Shown here piece by piece: positions 58,602-64,000 of a stretch of 64,000 nt of DNA (position 1 is the first letter of the stretch; each line of letters opens with the position of its first letter). The notes under the pieces are model-generated. The model saw only the letters and a program-made list of their open reading frames with translations. It was not told the DNA's origin and made no database searches. The stretch spans positions 1-64,000 of the forward strand of contig JABJHA010000028.1 of NCBI GenBank assembly GCA_018662005.1, written 5' to 3'. Position numbers and translations under genes: made by a program. This DNA is from Rhodospirillaceae bacterium (lineage in GTDB: Bacteria; Pseudomonadota; Alphaproteobacteria; Rhodospirillales; JABHCV01).

Positions 58602-59480
58602 ATGCAGCAGCCCAACACTTATAGCCGCGGAATTATGATGTCCGGTGCAGGAATGATCCTCCTTAGTCCTGATGGCCTGTTGTTGCGTCTGGTCGGCGAT
58701 GCATCCACATGGACCGTACTTTTTTACCGCACAGCCTTTACGGCCTTAACCATGGCCATCATTCTGATGATAAGGGAACGCCAGGACTTTTCCGCAATTT
58801 GGCGCGGTTTTGGTCGTGCCGGATGGATTTCTACCTTTCTTATGGCGGCCAGCAGCCTGTCTTTTGTCGGCGCTATTTCCAATACGTCTGTCGCCAATAC
58901 CCTGGTTTTGGTGGCGACGATGCCCTTTTTCAGTGCTGTCCTCGGCTGGATTTTGATCGGCGAAACCGTCAAACCCCGAACCTGGATTTCGATCTTGCTC
59001 GCCCTTGGCGGTATCGGGATTATTTTTTCAGGCTCATTTGGTGGTGGAAACTTGAGCGGGGATTTGATGGCCATTGGCACGGCTTTCCTGCAGGGCCTGA
59101 ACCTGATCGTCATAAGAAAGGCAAAAGATAGATCCGTGACCATGCCGGCGCTCTGCTTATCGGGCATCCTCGCCGCCCTGGTCGTCCTGCCCCTGTCCCA
59201 GCCAATGACTGTTTCAACACCCGACTTCATGCTTTTAATGTTGATGGGGCTTTTTGTGGTTCCGGTTTCGCTGGTTCTTTTCCTGAGTGGAGCCAGATAC
59301 GCCCCGGCTGCTGAAATCGCCCTGTTGTCGCTGGTCGAAACCGTTCTTGGCCCCTTCTGGGCCTGGCTTGGTGTGGGGGAAGAACCAACCATAAACGCCA
59401 TAATCGGTGGTGCTGTCGTTATCGTTGCCGTGGCAATGAATGCCCTGATAGGAATGCGGAACAGCCATCGTGCCGGGTAA
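58602..59480 (+). CDS. EamA/DMT-family permease
   Basis: A 292-residue inner-membrane protein with ten predicted helices in two EamA repeats. GETVKPRTWISILLALGGIGIIF and GVGEEPTINAIIGGAVVIVAV close the repeats. Substrate unknown. It overlaps the rarD-like gene by 11 bp, so the two are co-translated. Confidence 0.88.
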   Translation: MQQPNTYSRGIMMSGAGMILLSPDGLLLRLVGDASTWTVLFYRTAFTALTMAIILMIRERQDFSAIWRGFGRAGWISTFLMAASSLSFVGAISNTSVANTLVLVATMPFFSAVLGWILIGETVKPRTWISILLALGGIGIIFSGSFGGGNLSGDLMAIGTAFLQGLNLIVIRKAKDRSVTMPALCLSGILAALVVLPLSQPMTVSTPDFMLLMLMGLFVVPVSLVLFLSGARYAPAAEIALLSLVETVLGPFWAWLGVGEEPTINAIIGGAVVIVAVAMNALIGMRNSHRAG

Positions 59481-60366
59481 TAACAATAAAGATCAGGGAT
59501 TTGCTGGCGGCGTGGCGGCACTAACGTCCTTTAGCGTTTTGGGCACTTATCCGCTTTATTTCAAGATGTTTTCCCATATTTCGGCTTTTGAAGTATTGGC
59601 TCATCGTATTTTGTGGACCGTTGTCCTGCTTGGGTTGTTTATCCTGTTGAGCCGTCGCGTCCAACATGTTCGGGCTGTTTTGGCCAACAGGAAGCTTCTC
59701 GTAACACTGTTGTTAAGTTCCCTGCTGGTGTCTCTCAATTGGCTGGTTTTTATCTGGGCTGTCACCCACGATATGGTGCTTGAATCAAGTTTGGGTTATT
59801 TCATCAACCCGTTGTTCAGCGTCGCCCTTGGCATGATATTCCTGAAAGAAAAACTACGCTTTTGGCAATGGATCGCCGTCGGCCTGTCGGTGGTCGGGGT
59901 CGCCAACCTTATCGGCCAACTGGGCACAGTGCCCTGGATTGCGCTATCGGTCGCCTTTTTATTCGGCTTTTACGGGTTGATACGGAAAGTCGCTGTCGTT
60001 GACGCCTTTAGCGGACTTTTCATCGAGACGACGCTCATTTTGCCGCCCATTCTGGCCTACCTGATCTACATCGGCGTACAGGGTACAGGCTCTTTTGGTT
60101 CTTCGGATTTAACATTCGATGTTTTGCTGATACTCCTGGGCGCGATGACAGCAATACCGTTGATTCTGTTCGCCACTGCGGCAAGAAGACTACGCCTGTC
60201 GACGCTTGGGTTCTTCCAGTATATCGCCCCAAGCGCTCATTTTATGTTTGCGGTGTTCCTCTATAACGAACCCTTCACCTTCGCCCACCAGATAACCTTC
60301 GGCATGATCTGGACGGCCCTGGCGATTTACACGCTTGATACCATCGTCGCCCGCCGCAAAACTTAA
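59470..60366 (+). CDS. rarD: RarD-type permease
   Basis: A 298-residue DMT-superfamily member with the RarD signatures SFSVLGTYPLYFKMFSHISAFEVLAHRILW, LNWLVFIWAV and ESSLGYFINPLFSVALGMIFLKE. About ten membrane segments. GTG start at 59470 within the previous gene. It converges on dpaL with one base between the stops. Confidence 0.92.
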   Translation: MPGNNNKDQGFAGGVAALTSFSVLGTYPLYFKMFSHISAFEVLAHRILWTVVLLGLFILLSRRVQHVRAVLANRKLLVTLLLSSLLVSLNWLVFIWAVTHDMVLESSLGYFINPLFSVALGMIFLKEKLRFWQWIAVGLSVVGVANLIGQLGTVPWIALSVAFLFGFYGLIRKVAVVDAFSGLFIETTLILPPILAYLIYIGVQGTGSFGSSDLTFDVLLILLGAMTAIPLILFATAARRLRLSTLGFFQYIAPSAHFMFAVFLYNEPFTFAHQITFGMIWTALAIYTLDTIVARRKT

Positions 60367-60367
60367 A

Positions 60368-61588
60368 TCACCTGACATCACGGGCACTGCGCCCGACAAT
60401 ATTCTCATAGACTTCGGCGTCGCTGGCCCCTTCCGAACCGATAATCAGAACCCGTGAGCCCTGATTAATGCCAAGCGCGTCAGCAAGGGCAGGATCTTCA
60501 CCAGCGGCCAGTAATGCCGCCAGTCCGGCAACGGCGGACTCCCCGGCGACAACAGCCGGGTCACCATCCTCGCCACCGGCAAGCAGTCGCATGACCGGGC
60601 CGACAACATCATCACCAAGGATGATAAAATCATCAGCGCCGGTGGCCAGAATATCCCAGGCAATCAATGAAACTTCGCCGCAGGCCAGTCCCGCCATGAC
60701 GGTTTCAAGATCACCGGTGGCAGGTCTTGGCGCTCCGGCAAGGGCGCTTTGATACAGGCAATCCGCCCGGTCCGGCTCGACAACGATAAATCGCGGACGC
60801 TCGTCCGCCAGGGTTTCCCACAAATGACCACAAACAGCCGCCGCCAGTCCCCCTACTCCGCCCTGAACAAAAATATGGCTGGGAAGACTGCCGTCAGGAT
60901 ACTGGTTCAAGATTTCATCGACCATCACGGTGTAGCCCTGCATGACATCACGCGGAACATCCAGATAACCTTCGTAGGAGGTGTCAGAGACCACAAACCA
61001 GCCATGTTCGGCGGCATCGGCGGCAATTTCGCGGACCGTATGATCATAGTCCCCGTCCAGGCGCAGAACGTCGGCCCCGTAAGCCTCCATCGCCTTTTTG
61101 CGTCCTTCGCTGACCCCCGAATGAATATAGATTTTACAATGACAGCCGAATGTTTGCGCCCCCCAGGCGACGGAACGGCCATGATTACCATCTGTCGCAC
61201 AGGCAACTGTCACGGTGTTGGTGATGTCGCTATACTGACCGTTTGTCAGCCCTTCTATGGTTGGGTTCAATTGAGGATCGCTTTTCCTGATAAAATCCAT
61301 CAGAAGGCGTTCAACGGCATAAGCCCCGCCGAGCGCCTTGAAACTGTCCAGGCCAAAACGAAATCCATCGTCCTTGTAATGCAGGCTGGCGACGCCAATT
61401 TTCCGGGCCAGGCCTTGAAGACTGTGCAGGGGCGTCGCGGCATATCCGGGCCAGGAAGAAATATCGGCCATCGCTTCAGCAAAGCTCTGCCTGTTGATAA
61501 CGCTCAAAGCAGGCTCGCCGTAACGGGTTTCCCGGGAAGCAGCCATGCCATTGTGATGAACACGTAAAGAACCGTACAAGGGAGTCAT
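60368..61588 (-). CDS. dpaL: diaminopropionate ammonia-lyase
   Basis: PLP enzyme (fold type II) converting 2,3-diaminopropionate to pyruvate and ammonia. The 406 residues have K84 in FGLDSFKALGGAYA as Schiff-base lysine, ATDGNHGRSVAWGA, and the glycine-rich phosphate loop GGVGGLAAAV. Start ATG at 61588 follows GAGGCG. An isolated catabolic gene: no regulator is adjacent. Confidence 0.92.
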   Translation of the reverse strand: MTPLYGSLRVHHNGMAASRETRYGEPALSVINRQSFAEAMADISSWPGYAATPLHSLQGLARKIGVASLHYKDDGFRFGLDSFKALGGAYAVERLLMDFIRKSDPQLNPTIEGLTNGQYSDITNTVTVACATDGNHGRSVAWGAQTFGCHCKIYIHSGVSEGRKKAMEAYGADVLRLDGDYDHTVREIAADAAEHGWFVVSDTSYEGYLDVPRDVMQGYTVMVDEILNQYPDGSLPSHIFVQGGVGGLAAAVCGHLWETLADERPRFIVVEPDRADCLYQSALAGAPRPATGDLETVMAGLACGEVSLIAWDILATGADDFIILGDDVVGPVMRLLAGGEDGDPAVVAGESAVAGLAALLAAGEDPALADALGINQGSRVLIIGSEGASDAEVYENIVGRSARDVR

Positions 61589-61741
61589 TTTATCGCCTCA
61601 GTTTGATCAATGCGGGGAGTATTTCACGGGCTTGCCAACCTTCCAAGTGATCTGACGTTTATTTTTCGTTAAGGGTTGATCGTGATAATACAAGGGTCAG
61701 CTTTAGAATTAAGGCAACAAACCCAGAAAGGGGATAAGACC
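61589..61741. other. intergenic region between dpaL and the small ORF
   Basis: It should contain divergent promoters for dpaL and the 41-residue ORF. No clear boxes could be assigned. Confidence 0.5.
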
Positions 61742-61867
61742 ATGTCCAAGCAACCAATTGTTTCTGGTATCGCCCGCATTTCAAGACGGATCGCCCGTGC
61801 CTTCGGCTACAGGTTCGATCATCCGGTTGAAGTTATTGTCGGCTTTCCGCCGGGTATGTTCCGTTAA
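61742..61867 (+). CDS. 41-residue basic small protein
   Basis: ATG at 61742 is preceded by AAAGGGGATAAGACC, a strong ribosome site. The product is basic, with an amphipathic stretch (IARISRRIARAFGYR) and a Pro/Gly-rich end (VGFPPGMFR). It has no membrane span or cysteine. Not recognised; it lies just before tRNA-Ser and the integrated element. Confidence 0.55.
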   Translation: MSKQPIVSGIARISRRIARAFGYRFDHPVEVIVGFPPGMFR

Positions 61868-61957
61868 TTTACATTCGCCTGTTTTGCGAATTGCAGAAGA
61901 CCGCACGACCAGTGTATAAGCATCCGCCGGGCGCAGTTATCTGCGCCTGACAAATGC

Positions 61958-62047
61958 GGATGGGTGGCCGAGCGGTTGAAGGCACTGGTCTTGAAAACCA
62001 GCAAGGGTGAAAGCTCTTCGTGGGTTCGAATCCCACCCCATCCGCCA
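61958..62047 (+). tRNA. tRNA-Ser (TGA)
   Basis: Acceptor GGATGGG/CCCATCC, class II structure with long variable arm (GCAAGGGTGAAAGCTCTTC), anticodon stem CTGGT/ACCAG with loop CTTGAAA (anticodon TGA at 61992-61994), T-arm GTGGGTTCGAATCCCAC, discriminator G and encoded CCA. Its 3' end is the likely integration target of the recombinase next door. Confidence 0.97.
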
Positions 62048-62109
62048 AGTTCCTCTAAGTGCTTGGCAACAATATAACCATCTGATTTCTAACCTATTTC
62101 TGTTCCAAC

Positions 62110-62130
62110 TGGTACACCGTTGTGGTACAC
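62110..62130 (+). repeat. TGGTACAC direct repeats upstream of the integrase
   Basis: TGGTACAC occurs at 62110-62117 and 62123-62130, 13 bp start-to-start, so they lie just over one helical turn apart and 7 bp before the integrase ATG. Position suits an operator or a recombinase arm-type site. Confidence 0.6.
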
Positions 62131-62137
62131 TACTGGG

Positions 62138-63856
62138 ATGGAACCCATGCCTAAGCCAACAGGATTACTCAAACGCGGGAACCGCTATTATGCGCGGAAG
62201 AAAGTTCCTGTCGATCTTGCCCCTTCTATGGGAGCGCAGGAAATCAAACGCAGTCTTAAAACATCAGACTATCGCGAGGCATGCAGACAACTGCCACTGG
62301 CCCTTGCGAAAATAGAAGCCACTTTCACCGAAGCAAGACGAAAACTTTTATCTCACCCCGCCACGCACTTGTCGGACCCCGAAATTCATCAACTCGCATT
62401 GCTTTGGTTTCACGGTTACGAGCAACAATCGCGAGATAAAGGGTTGAGGCTCAATTTCGATCCCAGTGAGATTGATGATATTATTCATATTCTTGAAATC
62501 GATGAATATGATTTGCGTCAGTCCACTAACCCGAACACCCTTGCTTGGGTGCAGAAAAACGCTAATGAATTTTTGCAGTATCAGAACGTCTCACTAGATA
62601 GCACTGGACGGGAGTACGAGTTGTTTTGTTCGTACATCAACAGGGCAATGATCGAAAGTGTCCGACGCTCCAAAGACAGGTGCTTGGGGGAATCCGGCAT
62701 TGAATCATACGACCAAGCTTTTGCTGCTGTTAATGCGGATGCACCTAAACCAGAACTTCCGCAGAGACTAGAAATCACTCTAGGGGAACTCGTAATACGC
62801 TATGGAAATGACCCGGCTAGGGATGGGGTAACCCAGAAGACGAAAGACGGTTATGTGATCATATTTCGGGCCTTAGTGGAACTTTTAGGTGCCGATAAAC
62901 CCGTCAGGGAAATTACGCGAGAGGATTGTCGAAATGTTCGGGACATTTTGACTACACTTCCCCCAAACGCAGGAAAGAGATTTCCTGCCCTCACCCTCAA
63001 AGAAGCTGCTAATCAGGCGGATGTTTTAGGACTCCCTTCTATCAAGGTCACAACTGCAAATAGCTACCTCAACAATTTGAGTGCATTGTTTAAATTCGCT
63101 CACGACGAGGAATACGCTGAATCCAATCCGGCTATCAATCTTTCCGCTGGACGCCCGAAGGATAGAGAGAAAGATCGAAGACTTCCTTTTAGCATCGAGC
63201 AATTAAATCTCATTTTCCAAGCACCGATCTATACTGGATGCAAGAATGATCAGGCCAACTACGCACAACCGGGGCCACATGTCATTCGGCGAGGCCGCTT
63301 TTGGGTTCCCCTACTCTCCCTGTTTCATGGACTACGTTTAAACGAAGCATGTCAGCTACTTGTTGACGATGTGGAGGTGATTGACGATGTGCCTGTCCTG
63401 CACATTCGTGAAGATGAAGAAACCGGGAATCGATTAAAATCAAAAGCTGGCGAGCGGATTATCCCGGTTCACCCCGAATGTCTGAAGATGGGATTTATTA
63501 ATTTTGTAAAAGGGCAACGTGAAGCAGAAGAAAAAAGGTTGTTTTCGGAACTCACGAAGGGACGCAAAGGCTACTATTCTGATCCTTTCCAAAAGTGGTT
63601 TAGGAGATTTTTAGATAAAACTGGCGCACTTGCCCCAAAGACGAGTTTTCATAGCTTCAGACATAATTTTTGCGATGCGATGAGAGAGGCTGATATCCCT
63701 GAAGAGAGGCAGGATGCTCTTGGAGGGTGGGAGAGTTCCGGAAGTACAAGAAAGGTGTATGGCAGTAAATTTACCCCTGCTACGCTTCATTCTGAAATTT
63801 CAAAAGTGAAATATAGAGGTCTTTCTTTATCCCGCCTGTATTTGAATAAGAGTTAA
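62138..63856 (+). CDS. tyrosine recombinase (phage/island integrase)
   Basis: Site-specific recombinase of 572 residues from ATG at 62138 (ATG at 62147 is also possible). An N-terminal DUF6538-like start (LLKRGNRYYARKKVPVDLA), a core-binding SAM-like region (about 210-330), then the catalytic domain: R400 in HGLRLNEA, H505-x-x-R508 in HSFRHNF, GGWES in place of the second histidine (Trp is allowed), and nucleophile Y541 in KVYGS. It is the likely integrase acting at tRNA-Ser. Confidence 0.93.
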   Translation: MEPMPKPTGLLKRGNRYYARKKVPVDLAPSMGAQEIKRSLKTSDYREACRQLPLALAKIEATFTEARRKLLSHPATHLSDPEIHQLALLWFHGYEQQSRDKGLRLNFDPSEIDDIIHILEIDEYDLRQSTNPNTLAWVQKNANEFLQYQNVSLDSTGREYELFCSYINRAMIESVRRSKDRCLGESGIESYDQAFAAVNADAPKPELPQRLEITLGELVIRYGNDPARDGVTQKTKDGYVIIFRALVELLGADKPVREITREDCRNVRDILTTLPPNAGKRFPALTLKEAANQADVLGLPSIKVTTANSYLNNLSALFKFAHDEEYAESNPAINLSAGRPKDREKDRRLPFSIEQLNLIFQAPIYTGCKNDQANYAQPGPHVIRRGRFWVPLLSLFHGLRLNEACQLLVDDVEVIDDVPVLHIREDEETGNRLKSKAGERIIPVHPECLKMGFINFVKGQREAEEKRLFSELTKGRKGYYSDPFQKWFRRFLDKTGALAPKTSFHSFRHNFCDAMREADIPEERQDALGGWESSGSTRKVYGSKFTPATLHSEISKVKYRGLSLSRLYLNKS

Positions 63857-63884
63857 GGTGGCAAATCCGACTTATTTTGCTACC
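63857..63884. repeat. imperfect inverted repeat after the integrase
   Basis: GGTGGCAAA (63857-63865) pairs with TTTGCTACC (63876-63884) with one mismatch. It begins directly after the stop codon. No T-run follows, so a terminator is doubtful. Confidence 0.4.
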
Positions 63885-63944
63885 CTGACCCTACAAGAAA
63901 AGGCCATGGATATGGGTGCAGGCTCAACTTAGTGGGAGGCGGTT

Positions 63945-64000
63945 GTGATCAAAAAAGGTTCTCGCTCACCAATTATATTAAACAAACATATTGATATCGG
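63945..64000 (+). CDS. possible 5' end of a further element gene (cut by window)
   Basis: A GTG at 63945 follows GGGAGGCGGTT and stays open to the window end, coding for 18 residues (VIKKGSRSP...). Only the ribosome site supports it. Confidence 0.3.
   Translation, partial: MIKKGSRSPIILNKHIDI

Larger units (their letters stand above)
62048..64000 (+). mobile_element. left end of an integrated element at tRNA-Ser (continues beyond window)
   Basis: A tyrosine recombinase gene begins 90 bp after tRNA-Ser and reads away from it, the usual layout of a prophage or genomic island inserted at a tRNA 3' end. The recombinase region is visibly more AT-rich than upstream genes. The right end and the duplicated tRNA fragment are outside the window. 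Confidence 0.65.

Noticed and set aside
61930-61947. GGCGCAG/CTGCGCC hairpin before tRNA-Ser as terminator
   Set aside because: A good stem but no T-run; it may shape the tRNA leader instead.

Overview
The window reads as a chromosomal segment of an alphaproteobacterium, most likely a free-living Rhodospirillales-type organism. This rests on gene content and order: dusB(nifR3)-ntrB-ntrC-ntrY-ntrX-trkA-dat-HAD-hfq-hflX, a fused ispDF next to dusB, glyA-nrdR-ribD-ribE-ribB-ribH-nusB-thiL, an hppA proton-pumping pyrophosphatase, a Cbp3-type cytochrome bc1 chaperone, and yceD-rpmF-plsX-fabH-ihfA-merR. Genes are dense and mostly housekeeping. No database search was possible; calls rest on recognised motifs, lengths and gene order.

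Layout. 1-4 kb: a truncated chemoreceptor, hemB and a PLP-dependent basic amino acid decarboxylase, all on the minus strand. 4.1-7.4 kb: a fused B12-dependent acyl-CoA mutase (IcmF) behind an 18-bp perfect palindrome. 7.4-15 kb: rpiB, glyA, nrdR, the riboflavin genes, nusB and thiL. 15-18 kb: a FliL-like membrane protein, hppA with a clear terminator, and bamE. 18.4-22.9 kb: cytochrome bc1 chaperone, yceD-rpmF-plsX-fabH-ihfA-merR and tRNA-Pro(GGG). 23-26.6 kb: a coiled-coil protein, an aldehyde:ferredoxin oxidoreductase-family tungstoenzyme, a MoaD/ThiS-like protein and a drug/metabolite transporter. 26.7-29.8 kb: two small unknowns, a STAS protein, ispDF and a CcsA-like membrane protein. 29.9-43.6 kb: the dusB-ntrBC-ntrYX-trkA-dat-HAD-hfq-hflX run, an inositol monophosphatase and a beta-hydroxyacid dehydrogenase.

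43.6-46.8 kb holds the most unusual locus. Two adjacent minus-strand operons, dsrE-like/methyltransferase-2 and sigma/anti-sigma/methyltransferase-1, carry a SigR-like ECF sigma factor, a short RsrA-like zinc anti-sigma factor, two paralogous ArsM-like methyltransferases that have lost family cysteines, and a CxxC DsrE-like protein. Each operon is preceded by the same candidate promoter, GGAAC-16 nt-CGTC. In both cases the -35 lies inside the terminator hairpin of the operon upstream. I infer a self-regulated thiol or redox stress module whose substrate is unknown.

46.8-58.5 kb is a minus-strand run: lipoprotein, mazG, MBL hydrolase, tatD, an overlooked 38-residue membrane protein, metG, holB, tmk, a DacA-family carboxypeptidase, rlpA, mltB, a DUF218 protein and an exported ankyrin protein. 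58.6-61.6 kb has two EamA/RarD transporters converging on a diaminopropionate ammonia-lyase. At 61.96 kb tRNA-Ser(TGA) is followed at once by a tyrosine recombinase, which marks the left edge of an integrated element continuing past the window.
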